A model generated the notes under the pieces. It ran no database searches and was not told where the DNA came from. It saw only the letters and a program-made list of their open reading frames with translations. The position numbers were made by a program, and so were the translations under genes. Of a stretch of 64,000 nucleotides of DNA, positions 48,784-57,401 are shown one piece after another; within the stretch, counting starts at the first letter, position 1; each line of letters begins with the position of its first letter. The stretch lies in the NCBI GenBank assembly GCA_965200795.1, contig CBDAVB010000042.1, positions 1 to 64,000 on the forward strand, read 5' to 3'. The DNA comes from Parashewanella sp965200795 (GTDB lineage: Bacteria; Pseudomonadota; Gammaproteobacteria; Enterobacterales; Shewanellaceae).

Positions 48784-48914
48784 GACCACTCCCGTTTCTG
48801 TCAAAATTAGTTCAATGCTACTGTAAAAGTTGAAAAAACACTAAACTCAATTGTAACTGTTTTTAAAATTTGCGCTCATTAACTATTAAAATCGACGAGA
48901 TGAGTGCAAGTTAG
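48784..48914. other. sppA upstream region
   Basis: Upstream non-coding region of sppA; no confident promoter call. It runs into the dispersed repeat at 48915. Confidence 0.35.
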
Positions 48915-49038
48915 AAACTGTCCCGAAGTAACTTCCCGATTTATCACCGCTTAGAATTGTCAGTATCAAGGCTCTAAGAGTTAAGTTTAGCGACTCTAAA
49001 CGAAGTAACATCAGTTGTGTGTGGCGGTAATGAGTACC
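48915..49038. repeat. dispersed intergenic repeat, copy E
   Basis: AACTGTCCCGAAGTAACTTC at 48916 aligns with the reverse complement of 8830-8855 at about 75-80% over 55 bp. Further on, AAACGAAGTAACATCAGTT (49000) aligns with copies A and D. Non-coding. Confidence 0.6.
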
Positions 49039-49361
49039 TGACTATAAGTCAATGGCACTAACTTAAGAATCAGTTCTGATGCATCTAAGGTTTTTTAGAA
49101 TTATTTAAGGCTTGGTATAACCTCAGAAAAAGACGCCGGGGTAACAATAAAGGGGACTTCGGCTTATGGAAAAAGTTTTTTATATCAATAGGGTATCGTC
49201 AAGGCTTTCTGTTTGATCTATAAAGTCTGAGCTTTTCATCTTTAATCCTGAAGTGTATGTGAGCTTCAGGATCTGATCATCAAAAAAAAGGAATGGTTCA
49301 AATAGATTGAAAAAACTTTAGACGTCTAGATTTCGATAATCCGGCCTTGTGTTATAGTTTC
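49039..49361. other. intergenic stretch downstream of pdxH
   Basis: No gene seen. ATCCTGAAG / CTTCAGGAT (49241-49268) forms a 9-bp stem but lacks a T-run, so it is at best a weak terminator for pdxH. Confidence 0.4.
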
Positions 49362-49997
49362 TTAAGGCGCTAGCCTATCGATAATCCATTCTCCGCCGTC
49401 TTTGGTAAACAAGAATCTGTCGTGGAGACGGTGCTCGCCACCTTGCCAGAACTCAATGGATTCTGGCTCAACTGCATAACCGCCCCAGAATTTCGGTAAA
49501 GGTACGTCGCCATCAGCAAATTTGCGCTTCATTTCGTTAAACTTAATTTCTAAAGCTTGCCTTGCTGTTAGCTTATTAGACTGTTTAGAAACCCAGGCGG
49601 CAATCTGGCTTTCTTTCGGTCTGGTTACGAAATACTTTAAAACTTCCGCTGTCGAAAGCTGTTTTGCCCGGCCGGTAATCGCTACCTGACGTTCAAGGCT
49701 ATGCCAAGGAAACAATAAATTTACCTTATTATTGCCTGCTAAATGTTTCGCTTTTCTACTCTCTAAGTTTGTAAAAAATACAAAACCTTTCTGATCGAAG
49801 CGCTTCAATAATACGATCCGCTGATACGGCTGTCCTTGCGCGTCTACAGTAGCTAATACCATAGCCGTCGGATCAGGCAAGCCGATATCCCTGGCTTGTG
49901 TCATCCATTGTTCGAATAGTTTTAAAGGATCTTCAGGCAAGTCCGCACGCCTTAATCCGCCTTTCGAATATTCGCGTCTTACTGAGGATAAATCCAT
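49362..49997 (-). CDS. pdxH: pyridoxamine/pyridoxine 5'-phosphate oxidase
   Basis: 211 residues, full length. FMN-binding split-barrel with MVLATVDAQGQPYQRIVLLK and 'GFVFFTNLESRKAKHL' near 60-85, and the C-terminal signature 'EFWQGGEHRLHDRFLF' (about 185) for PLP binding. It makes pyridoxal 5'-phosphate. AGGAAA lies 7 nt before the ATG. It is 9 bp downstream of speB on the same strand; its product is the cofactor of SpeA in the same neighbourhood. Confidence 0.95.
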   Translation of the reverse strand: MDLSSVRREYSKGGLRRADLPEDPLKLFEQWMTQARDIGLPDPTAMVLATVDAQGQPYQRIVLLKRFDQKGFVFFTNLESRKAKHLAGNNKVNLLFPWHSLERQVAITGRAKQLSTAEVLKYFVTRPKESQIAAWVSKQSNKLTARQALEIKFNEMKRKFADGDVPLPKFWGGYAVEPESIEFWQGGEHRLHDRFLFTKDGGEWIIDRLAP

Positions 49998-50006
49998 TAT
50001 TATTTC

Positions 50007-50939
50007 CTAAACCTTTACTAAACCTTTACCAAAAGCCCAAACGTGAAGCATATCCAGTCCTAACGTAGCTCCAGCTAATGCCGTAATTTCAGACGAGTCA
50101 TAAGCTGGAGCAACTTCGACCACATCCATGCCCGCAATATTTAAACCTTGCAACCCGCGCACAATTTTTAATGCTTTATCGCTGGTTAAGCCGCCGCAAA
50201 CCGGTGTTCCGGTACCAGGAGCAAAAGCAGGATCGATACAGTCAATATCAAAGGTCAGATAAACCGGTAAATCACCGACTCTCTGTTTAATTTGCAATAC
50301 GATATCATCAACGCTGAGATCATTCGCCGTTGCGGCGTCAATGACTTTAAACTTGTGATTGTGTTTGCTGTACTCAGTTCTGATTCCGATTTGAACTGAA
50401 TGCTCAGGGTCGATAATGCCTTCGCTCGGCGCATGATAGAACATAGTACCATGGTCATGTTTACTGCCTTGATCATAGGTGTCGGTATGTGCGTCGAAGT
50501 GAATCAGTGCCATTTTGCCGTGTTTCTTATAATGCGCCCGAAGCAACGGCAGTGTTACGAAATGATCGCCGCCGAAACTCAACAAACCTTTATCTGAATT
50601 CACGATCTGACCTGCGAAATCTTCAACCCGCTGAGTGAAATCCGCGGCATCACCGCAGTCATAGACAAGATCGCCGGCATCGACGATTGAAATATGCTTA
50701 CTTAGATTAAAATCCCAAGGCCAGCGCTTAGATTCCCAGGCCAGATTTACAGATGCGCTGCGTATTGCGCCGGGGCCCATGCGGCCACCAGAACGGCCCG
50801 TTGTAGCCATGTCAAAAGGTAAACCGAGGACTACAAGATTCGCGTCGCTTTCCAGAGGCTTGAAGTCTAACGGTTGACGAAGGTAGCCGAAAGCATTTGA
50901 GTATAAAGAGTAATCAGGTTTATCAGCTAAGGTTGTCAT
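50007..50939 (-). CDS. speB: agmatinase (ureohydrolase family)
   Basis: 310 residues with the full Mn-binding set of ureohydrolases: SFGGDHFVTLPLL (about 120), HFDAHTDTYD (about 147) and TFDIDCIDPAFAPGTGTP (about 225). Agmatinase splits agmatine into putrescine and urea. GGGAG lies 5 nt before the ATG. Its position after speA and the AdoMet decarboxylase favours agmatinase over arginase or formiminoglutamase. Confidence 0.93.
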   Translation of the reverse strand: MTTLADKPDYSLYSNAFGYLRQPLDFKPLESDANLVVLGLPFDMATTGRSGGRMGPGAIRSASVNLAWESKRWPWDFNLSKHISIVDAGDLVYDCGDAADFTQRVEDFAGQIVNSDKGLLSFGGDHFVTLPLLRAHYKKHGKMALIHFDAHTDTYDQGSKHDHGTMFYHAPSEGIIDPEHSVQIGIRTEYSKHNHKFKVIDAATANDLSVDDIVLQIKQRVGDLPVYLTFDIDCIDPAFAPGTGTPVCGGLTSDKALKIVRGLQGLNIAGMDVVEVAPAYDSSEITALAGATLGLDMLHVWAFGKGLVKV

Positions 50940-50966
50940 TAAAGCTCCCGTAAGTACCTTAAAAAT

Positions 50967-51896
50967 TTAAATTTGTTTTGGCTTGAGATTTTGCGTATCC
51001 GGTTTGTGATAATTTTCGTATTGAATATTAATACCGTTACCAATTTGAAAGTCGCATTCTGCCAGTTTCCAATAGCTTATTGAACTATTGAGTCGCTTAT
51101 TTTGGTTAAGTGAGATTACATCCCACGAAACTGGTCTGAAAATATTCAAGAGTGTCCCGAAAATGTTCAACGGCGAATTCGATAAATTTATATTAGTTTC
51201 AAGACTTGCGTAAGAATTTTCTTTTTGCGGAGTGACATGAATCGTAAAATATTCATATCCCTTTAATCCGTTTATCGAATAGCCGGACGGCTCAAATACG
51301 AAATCATCGATAATGAAGTTTGTAAAAAGTGAGTCTATTTTCAGATACTCCCGGACACCTTCGGCCGTACACATCTTATCTGACAAGAAGTCTGTAATAC
51401 TTCCGTTCAAATTGTACATTTTAAGCTCAGTGGTTTTAGGCTGAATGACACCGGCGTCATTATTACATGAGGTAAAAAAATGGTGATGGTGTCCGTCAAG
51501 CTCGCCAATCTGTACTGCTGAGCCATTTATATGACTTTTCAGCTCTTCCACATCCTGTTTGAAGCTTGTGAGCTGCAGTAATGAACGAAATTCATTCTGA
51601 CGCTGATAAACAAAAGTCTGAATGTGATTTTTATCGAGCAGGCGAAAGTATTCTAAAGCGGATTTAACGAGTGCTGTCTCACCACAGGTAATTAAGATAA
51701 AGCGATCATCCCATACAAACAAACTCGATTCGCTAAGTAAGTAAGCGTCACACTTTTCATTACTGATAGACGACAGAATTTCAGCATTAGCCGCTTTAAC
51801 AATTTTTGCCCAAAAAGAGCTGTCCATAGCTCTTAAAGGAATGGTATCCGGCTTACAAATCAGTTGAAATTTCTTTTCCGCACCTTCAAAAAACAT
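50967..51896 (-). CDS. speD: S-adenosylmethionine decarboxylase proenzyme, eukaryote-type
   Basis: 309 residues of the eukaryotic AdoMetDC family (PF01536), not the short bacterial SpeD. MFFEGAEKKFQL matches the human FFEGTEKLLE start with both Glu (4 and 7). DAYLLSESSLFV holds the self-cleavage site (Glu56/Ser57 giving the pyruvoyl group), and LITCGET holds the catalytic Cys71. YSINGLKGYEYFTIHVTP keeps processing residues Ser207 and His220. All key residues are present, so activity is likely. It makes decarboxylated AdoMet for spermidine synthesis. It sits between speA and speB; no spermidine synthase gene is in the window. The ribosome-binding site is weak (GGAAG 14 nt upstream). Confidence 0.92.
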   Translation of the reverse strand: MFFEGAEKKFQLICKPDTIPLRAMDSSFWAKIVKAANAEILSSISNEKCDAYLLSESSLFVWDDRFILITCGETALVKSALEYFRLLDKNHIQTFVYQRQNEFRSLLQLTSFKQDVEELKSHINGSAVQIGELDGHHHHFFTSCNNDAGVIQPKTTELKMYNLNGSITDFLSDKMCTAEGVREYLKIDSLFTNFIIDDFVFEPSGYSINGLKGYEYFTIHVTPQKENSYASLETNINLSNSPLNIFGTLLNIFRPVSWDVISLNQNKRLNSSISYWKLAECDFQIGNGINIQYENYHKPDTQNLKPKQI

Positions 51897-51951
51897 AGTT
51901 AATTGATATCTTCCATTGTTATCAGGCCTATGTTAATGAATAAAGACCGCA

Positions 51952-53865
51952 TTATCGGAAGTCTTCCAGGTAAGTGTATCCCTGAAGCCCTGCTTCGAGT
52001 TCTTCAAGAATACTTTCACGTTCATTCTCTGGAATGTGCCTGTTAACCAAATCTTCATAGGTCTGCATAAAACCAAGCGCGTCCAGATTTACATATCTCA
52101 GTACGTCAGCCACGGTATCGCCTGTTAATACTGATTCGATGACACTTTGTCCTTCATTGTCCACACGAACCACGGCAGAGTGGCTATCGCCGAATAAGTT
52201 ATGAATATCGCCGAGAATTTCCTGATAAGCCCCGACTAAGAAAAATCCGATAAGATACGGACTATCTGAATTCCAGGCCGGAACTTGTAATGTAGTCTCG
52301 ATACCCTGGCCGTCAACGTATTGATCAACAATACCATCAGAATCACAGGTGATATCCAACATCACTGCCCTGCGTTTGGCAGGCTTATCGAGTCCTGATA
52401 ACGGCAAGACAGGGAAAACCTGATCGATACCCCAGGCATCAGGTAAAGACTGGAACATTGAGAAGTTTACAAAAAACTTATCCGCCAGCTTCTCGTTTAG
52501 CTCATCAATAATCGGGCGATGATAGCGGTTACGACTACTTAGAAGACCTTGAATTTCATGACAAATTCTTAAGTTTGTCTGTTCTGCCCAGGCTCGCTCA
52601 GATAACGAAATCTGACCTAATGCAAATAATGAATGCGCCTCGGCAAGATCACTTTGAGTGTCATGATAAATCTCAATCATGGCACGTTGACTAACGCGAT
52701 CTTTTAATTCTTCCCATGATTGCCACATGTTTTGAAGGAGTAGCGGCGCGCCATCAGCCGGCGGCTGAATATCTTCGGCTTGATAAGCTTCCGTACCGAT
52801 TACATCGGTCACAAGCACCGCGTGGTGAGCCGTTAAGTGGCGACCTGATTCAGAAATGATTCTCGGCATTGGCACATCATACTCACGACAAATATCGGTC
52901 AGTACATGCACGATATTATTGGCGTATTCAGTTAAACCATAATTCATTGAGTTATTACTTTGGCTGCGCGTACCGTCATAGTCAACGGCCAGACCACCGC
53001 CGACATCAAAACAATCGATTTTCGCGCCGAGCTTTCTTAGTTCACAATAAAAACGCGCTGCCTCGCTTACGCCCTGACGGATATCGCGGATATTGGCGAT
53101 TTGCGAACCCAAATGGAAGTGCAGCAGTTGTAAACAGTCAAGCATATTCGCTTGCTTTAACCGCCCGATTACTGTCAATACCTGTGCCGCTGATAATCCG
53201 AACTTGGATTTTTCACCGCCACTGGCCTGCCACTTACCTTTGCCTTGGAATGCCAATCTCGCACGTAAACCAAGTCTAGGTGTGACGCCTAAGCTTTCAG
53301 CCTCTTTAAGCACCATTTGAAGCTCAGACATTTTTTCAAGGACGATATAAACCTTATGGCCTAGCTTTTCACCAATCAAAGCTAAGCGAATATATTCGTT
53401 ATCTTTATAGCCATTACAAACGATCACTGAGCTTGCTTTTTGTGCCATAGCCAAAACGGCCATCAGTTCTGATTTACTACCGGCTTCTAAACCTAACTGC
53501 GGAACTTCTTTAGTTTGTTGGCTAGCTAAAATTTCTTCAACAACTGTTTTTTGCTGATTAACTTTAATCGGATAAACCAATAAATAATCGTTTTCATACT
53601 CATATTTTGAAATGGCTTTATTAAAGGCATTACAAAGGCTGTGTACTCTGTGATGTAAAATCTGCGGAAAACGAATCAATACAGGCAATGAAACCCCCGC
53701 GGTAACCATATCTTGAGCAAGCTTATTCAAGCCTATTGTAAAATCAGGACGTGTGGGATCAGGTGCAACATGCACATCCCCGCAATCATTAACACCGTAA
53801 AAACCTTGACTCCAATGAGCGACATTGTAACCATCTCTAGCATCATCAATAGACCAATTGTTCAT
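51952..53865 (-). CDS. speA: biosynthetic arginine decarboxylase
   Basis: 637 residues, the usual SpeA length. The PLP lysine lies in VYPIKVNQQ (around 101), followed by 'GLEAGSKSELMAVLA' and the barrel motif 'LLHFHLGSQIANIRD'; the C-terminal beta domain has 'VLPLSGLDKPAKRRAVMLDI' with 'CDSDG' as substrate Cys region. It converts arginine to agmatine, which SpeB turns into putrescine. It leads the speA-speD-speB run, 55 bp before speD. Confidence 0.95.
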   Translation of the reverse strand: MNNWSIDDARDGYNVAHWSQGFYGVNDCGDVHVAPDPTRPDFTIGLNKLAQDMVTAGVSLPVLIRFPQILHHRVHSLCNAFNKAISKYEYENDYLLVYPIKVNQQKTVVEEILASQQTKEVPQLGLEAGSKSELMAVLAMAQKASSVIVCNGYKDNEYIRLALIGEKLGHKVYIVLEKMSELQMVLKEAESLGVTPRLGLRARLAFQGKGKWQASGGEKSKFGLSAAQVLTVIGRLKQANMLDCLQLLHFHLGSQIANIRDIRQGVSEAARFYCELRKLGAKIDCFDVGGGLAVDYDGTRSQSNNSMNYGLTEYANNIVHVLTDICREYDVPMPRIISESGRHLTAHHAVLVTDVIGTEAYQAEDIQPPADGAPLLLQNMWQSWEELKDRVSQRAMIEIYHDTQSDLAEAHSLFALGQISLSERAWAEQTNLRICHEIQGLLSSRNRYHRPIIDELNEKLADKFFVNFSMFQSLPDAWGIDQVFPVLPLSGLDKPAKRRAVMLDITCDSDGIVDQYVDGQGIETTLQVPAWNSDSPYLIGFFLVGAYQEILGDIHNLFGDSHSAVVRVDNEGQSVIESVLTGDTVADVLRYVNLDALGFMQTYEDLVNRHIPENERESILEELEAGLQGYTYLEDFR

Positions 53866-54191
53866 TGTTTATCAGTCCAACCTTCATCATTATTTACCAC
53901 AGCAGAGCCGATGGTTGAGTAACATACTGAATCACTAAAATATTAACTGAAAATCATCTCTAATTTAGATTTACAAAGGTTAAATTTTATTTATTCTTTT
54001 GCATGATCTTTAGCAGCGCAATTAAACATGTGTTACTGATTGTTTGCAACAAGTCTTTACATCAAAATAGCACTTTTTCTATTAGTTGTCTTAAAATTTG
54101 ATTTATATGACCGTAAAGCCATTTACACAATGAATTGCAGCTTAAAAACACTTATAATTCTACGATTAAATTGATAGTACAGAGTTTTTAA
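53866..54191. other. divergent promoter region speA / cvfB-like
   Basis: AT-rich, 326 bp. A TATAAT lies at 54153-54158, 34 bp before the S1-protein ATG, but no good -35 box is spaced 17 bp from it. No gene seen. Confidence 0.4.
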
Positions 54192-55022
54192 ATGATTAAG
54201 CTTGGCAAATATTCCACGTTAGAAGTTGTAAAACAGTTAGATTTTGGCGCATATCTAAATGCAGGTGATTTCGGGCAAGTATTGTTACCTAAAAAATTTA
54301 TACCGGAAGGGACTGATGTGGGAAGCAAGGTAAAGGTCTTCTTATATCTTGATTCAAACGATATGCTAATCGCAACAACTCAGAGACCACGTACTCAAGT
54401 TGGCCAATTTGCTTATCTTAAAGCGATTTCTACAGGCAAAGTGGGCGCGTTTTTAGACTGGGGGTTAGATAAAGATTTACTGTTACCTTTTGCTGAACAA
54501 AATAAGCGTGTAGAAGAAGGCCGTTCTTACATTGTTTATACACATTTGAACCATGTCGATGAACGTATTGTAGCATCAATGAAAATTGATAAATACCTCG
54601 ATAAAACCAAGCCGGATTATCAAAATGGTCAGGAAGTTAAGTTGCTTATCGCCGGTAAGTCAGATTTAGGTTACAAAGCCATTGTTGAAGACAAACATTG
54701 GGGTTTGATTTTTTATAACGATGTTTTCCAGCCGTTAACTGTCGGCAGGAAAATGAAAGGATTTATCAAACGTGTTCGCCCTGACGGTAAGATTGATTTA
54801 GCACTGCAAAAAGCTGATAAGCAAAGCTTCGATAAACACACTAATACGGTATTAATCAAACTAAAACAAGCTGATGGGTTTTTACCCCTTGGTGACAAAT
54901 CAGATCCTGAATTAATTTACAAAGAATTTTCATTCAGTAAGAAAATCTTTAAGAAAGCCATCGGAAGTTTATTTAAAGCGAAGTTAATCAAAATTGAAAA
55001 TGACGGTATCCATCTGATTTAA
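54192..55022 (+). CDS. CvfB/YitL-like S1 RNA-binding protein
   Basis: 276 residues. Several S1/OB segments in tandem: 'GAYLNAGDFGQVLLPKKFIP' (20-40), 'GKVGAFLDWGLDKDLLLPFAEQ' (about 80-100), a third near 150-205 with 'MKGFIKRVRPDGKIDLALQ', and a C-terminal winged helix (about 215-276, 'LPLGDKSDPELIYKEFSFSKK'). This is the CvfB/YitL order. CvfB proteins bind RNA and affect virulence gene expression in Gram-positive bacteria; the role in gammaproteobacteria is not known. Monocistronic by context. Confidence 0.85.
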   Translation: MIKLGKYSTLEVVKQLDFGAYLNAGDFGQVLLPKKFIPEGTDVGSKVKVFLYLDSNDMLIATTQRPRTQVGQFAYLKAISTGKVGAFLDWGLDKDLLLPFAEQNKRVEEGRSYIVYTHLNHVDERIVASMKIDKYLDKTKPDYQNGQEVKLLIAGKSDLGYKAIVEDKHWGLIFYNDVFQPLTVGRKMKGFIKRVRPDGKIDLALQKADKQSFDKHTNTVLIKLKQADGFLPLGDKSDPELIYKEFSFSKKIFKKAIGSLFKAKLIKIENDGIHLI

Positions 55023-55328
55023 CTTATTTATTTAACAAAGTTTGATTATTATATTGTTAAAAGATACACAAGGCTTGATTCGTTCATTTTCTCCAGATTT
55101 CTCTGGATGACAAATAATGCCTTACACATAAATTTTAACTAGTTGCAGCAGTAAGTATCAGTATCCCGGCACACAAGTTTTGTAATATTCAAGCCTCAAA
55201 TTGAGACAGTTTAGGTAGCCGTATTTTTCATATAATGGCAGGATAAACTACCCGCCGCAAGCTGTCTCGCCTTCGGCTCCGCTTCGCAATGCGGTGTTAA
55301 ACCGTCGTTATTTCATTAATTAAAAAAG
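55023..55328. other. intergenic stretch between convergent cvfB-like and recombinase genes
   Basis: 306 bp, no gene. A GC-richer patch at 55250-55300 (CCGCTTCGCAATGCGG, 55278-55293, 6-bp stem CCGC.TTGCGG-like) may be a shared terminator or an old recombination site. TCTCCAGA/TCTCTGGA near 55091-55107 is a small stem. Confidence 0.4.
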
Positions 55329-56477
55329 TTACTTATCCCATCGTGACTTTATCATAGCGCCATCTTCAGCGAGAATGTCCCGACCATATCGATAAACCAT
55401 TTCAATACTGCTCCAACGCCCTGACTGTTGAGCGGCAATATGAGAATGACCTTTGGCGAGTAAATCCTGGCATGCGCCAACGCGAGCGGAATGACCTGAC
55501 CAGCGTTCTGTATTATGAACGATAAAAGGTTCATTGGTTCTGAGGCTCATCAGCGCATATTGGAATATTTTATCGATTGTATAACCGGTCAGCGGAGACT
55601 GATTTGAATATTCAGCCGGGTTGTTAATCCACTTTACATTATTTGATTTCAATACCGGCCGGAATATAAGTCCGGTTAGAGGCATACCAGAGCGACTTAA
55701 CATGTCTTTCAGTAAATTCACGCACTCTCTGCTGAGCATTACTTTGTCTGCTAAACCACTGTGATTGGTTTTAGTAAACGGGATGATTAATACTGCTCTG
55801 CCGTCATCTCGAAAACTCAGATCTTCGAATTTCACTCTAGCCAGCTCAGACTCCCTGAGCAATGTTTCGTATGCGAAACAAAGTAAGCAAAGATTTCTGA
55901 TATCAACGAGCCTGGGAGTGTCTTTCCAAATCTCGATTAACTTTGTCAGATGAACCTCTTTAAATGGTGAAACTTGCGATATAACTTCGCCTTTTCTGGC
56001 TTTATTCTTCTTTATCCCTTTTAGCAAAGTTTTAATTTTAGGACTGGATGTAGGTGACGGTAAACCGGTAGCATTATGAACAGAATTTACGGCCCAGATG
56101 CAAACCTGTAACGAATTCGCTTTTGAGCTTGTGCTCAATTCAGTAAGAAATTGTTCAAAAACAGATACTGATGCCGGCAAATATCTAAGAGAATTTTCGG
56201 TACACCAATTAACAAACTTATTCCAATTGAATTTAATCGTTTTGACGGAATTTGCTGACAGTAAATTGTCAGCTTGGAGTGTCACCTCAAACTGATTGAG
56301 AAGTTTGTTAACAATGACGTCTATTCTCTCGTTGTTTTCAGTGGTTGGCCTCTGATGGAGAATTTGTTTCAATTCAGCCTTTAGTAAATCATCAGGATCT
56401 TGAAGATAATCAAAGTAACTTGAGCTCTCAGTTTGATAAGCCGCAACTGAATTTGTTTGTAGATTTTCAAGTTTCAT
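55329..56477 (-). CDS. Cre-like tyrosine recombinase
   Basis: 382 residues. N-terminal SAM-like core-binding domain (about 75-160), then a catalytic domain very like phage P1 Cre: DIRNLCLLCFAYETLLRESE with Arg208, TKTNHSG with Lys236, WSGHSARVGACQDLLAKG with His329 and Arg332, Trp355 in SGRW and nucleophile Tyr364 in MVYRYGR. Cre has the same 'SGHSARVGAARD' text. All catalytic residues are present. The ATG follows the upstream gene's TAG by 2 bp, so the two are coupled. It is not an integron integrase (no extra helix region seen). Likely acts on a nearby palindromic site. Confidence 0.88.
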   Translation of the reverse strand: MKLENLQTNSVAAYQTESSSYFDYLQDPDDLLKAELKQILHQRPTTENNERIDVIVNKLLNQFEVTLQADNLLSANSVKTIKFNWNKFVNWCTENSLRYLPASVSVFEQFLTELSTSSKANSLQVCIWAVNSVHNATGLPSPTSSPKIKTLLKGIKKNKARKGEVISQVSPFKEVHLTKLIEIWKDTPRLVDIRNLCLLCFAYETLLRESELARVKFEDLSFRDDGRAVLIIPFTKTNHSGLADKVMLSRECVNLLKDMLSRSGMPLTGLIFRPVLKSNNVKWINNPAEYSNQSPLTGYTIDKIFQYALMSLRTNEPFIVHNTERWSGHSARVGACQDLLAKGHSHIAAQQSGRWSSIEMVYRYGRDILAEDGAMIKSRWDK

Positions 56478-56479
56478 AA

Positions 56480-56983
56480 CTAAATGAGCTCTTTAGTATT
56501 ATCGTTATAATTATCAATTAAGTATTCTATGGCTGAATTAGTTGTATCCAGTCTTTCTTTTGCTTTGATTTCTTGAAGCTGCTCAAACAATTGTTTTGAG
56601 ATTTCTAAACGAACCTGCTTAGTACGTTTTTTCATTTGACGAATTTCGAATCGAATTTTTCGCCATCCGTCCTCAGAAAACATTCTGTTTAAGTTTTGGT
56701 TCAACTTATTCAGCGTATCTATTTCCCTGTCAGTAATTGAATCAAGTTTTTCAAAATATTTAAGTAATAAATTTGTTTCAGAAACATATTCATTAGCAAT
56801 TTTATCAGTTAAATTTTGATTATAATTTGCTTTTTTATCCAGCCAATTGCTACGCTTGATTTTCTTTTGTAAAAACGAATTAGCAAGAAGCAAGTCTTCA
56901 CAGGATAGCAAGAGTAACGGACGCCCGCGTTTTGTTTGTCCGTTAATATATTCCCATTGTGGCGCATTATATTTTTGAGTCAT
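56480..56983 (-). CDS. ribbon-helix-helix-like DNA-binding protein upstream of the recombinase
   Basis: 167 residues from ATG 56983 (a GTG at 56989 is the alternative). The N-terminal 110 residues are charged and helical with no family I recognise. The C-terminal 45 residues, KQVRLEISKQLFEQLQEIKA then 'TTNSAIEYLIDNYN', have the strand-helix-helix pattern of ribbon-helix-helix (MetJ/Arc) regulators. The helical-domain-plus-RHH order recalls MatP, but similarity is too weak to call. It forms an operon with the recombinase (2-bp gap). Operator-like palindromes lie in its promoter, suggesting autoregulation; it may also be an accessory factor for recombination. Confidence 0.65.
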   Translation of the reverse strand: MTQKYNAPQWEYINGQTKRGRPLLLLSCEDLLLANSFLQKKIKRSNWLDKKANYNQNLTDKIANEYVSETNLLLKYFEKLDSITDREIDTLNKLNQNLNRMFSEDGWRKIRFEIRQMKKRTKQVRLEISKQLFEQLQEIKAKERLDTTNSAIEYLIDNYNDNTKELI

Positions 56984-57023
56984 TATCACAAAACCATATC
57001 AGGCACATTAATCTTTATATATT

Positions 57024-57053
57024 TAAATAGTAGTGGAGCTACACTATAAGCAA
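57024..57053 (-). promoter_or_regulatory. putative promoter with operator of the RHH-recombinase operon
   Basis: Minus strand TTGCTT, 18-bp spacer, TATTTA. The spacer carries the near-palindrome AGTGTAGCTCCACT (57032-57045). A second palindrome with the same AGTGG/CCACT halves is at 57127-57138. A dimeric RHH protein would suit such sites. Confidence 0.45.
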
Positions 57054-57126
57054 CGCATTTTTACCTACCCTCCCCTCTGGAGAAATTTCTGATACTTATT
57101 TCTCGAATTACTATACAGATTTATTA

Positions 57127-57138
57127 AGTGGTACCACT
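57127..57138. promoter_or_regulatory. perfect 12-bp palindrome, second operator-like site
   Basis: AGTGGTACCACT. With flanks, its minus strand reads AGTAGTGG, an 8-mer also present at 57029-57036 in the first site. Confidence 0.45.
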
Positions 57139-57196
57139 ACTTAAAACATAATGAATATAACATCAATGAATTCATATCCGTATCTTTTTTAAGCGA

Positions 57197-57246
57197 AACA
57201 GCAGATAGGTTGATATAATTCGTATTATATCAATCTATCCGCTGTT
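57197..57246. repeat. 50-bp palindrome with lox-like geometry
   Basis: Arms of about 22 bp (2 mismatches) around TCGT. The centre can be read as 13-bp arm ATAGGTTGATATA (57205-57217), 8-bp spacer ATTCGTAT, 13-bp inverted arm TATATCAATCTAT (57226-57238). This is the 13-8-13 layout of lox sites, and 12 of 13 arm positions pair. It lies 214 bp upstream of the RHH gene. It may be the recombination site of the Cre-like enzyme, or a strong operator. Confidence 0.55.
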
Positions 57247-57401
57247 TAACATCTATTCTATTTAAGTAAATTGTCTCAAATTCAGGCGATAATTCGGATA
57301 ACGTCGGTGCTGATTTCGGGAATTACAGCATCTTATGAATATTGTGATAAGGAATGTCGAAGTTCAAATAATATCTGTTTAAATTTCAACACTTAATTTG
57401 T
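57247..57401. other. intergenic stretch between lox-like palindrome and repeat copy B
   Basis: No gene or signal identified. Confidence 0.35.

Noticed and set aside
55240..55328. Possible integron attC site beside the tyrosine recombinase
   Set aside because: There is a GTTAAAC and GC-rich stems, but the paired R and L boxes of attC are not present, and the recombinase is Cre-like and not IntI-like.
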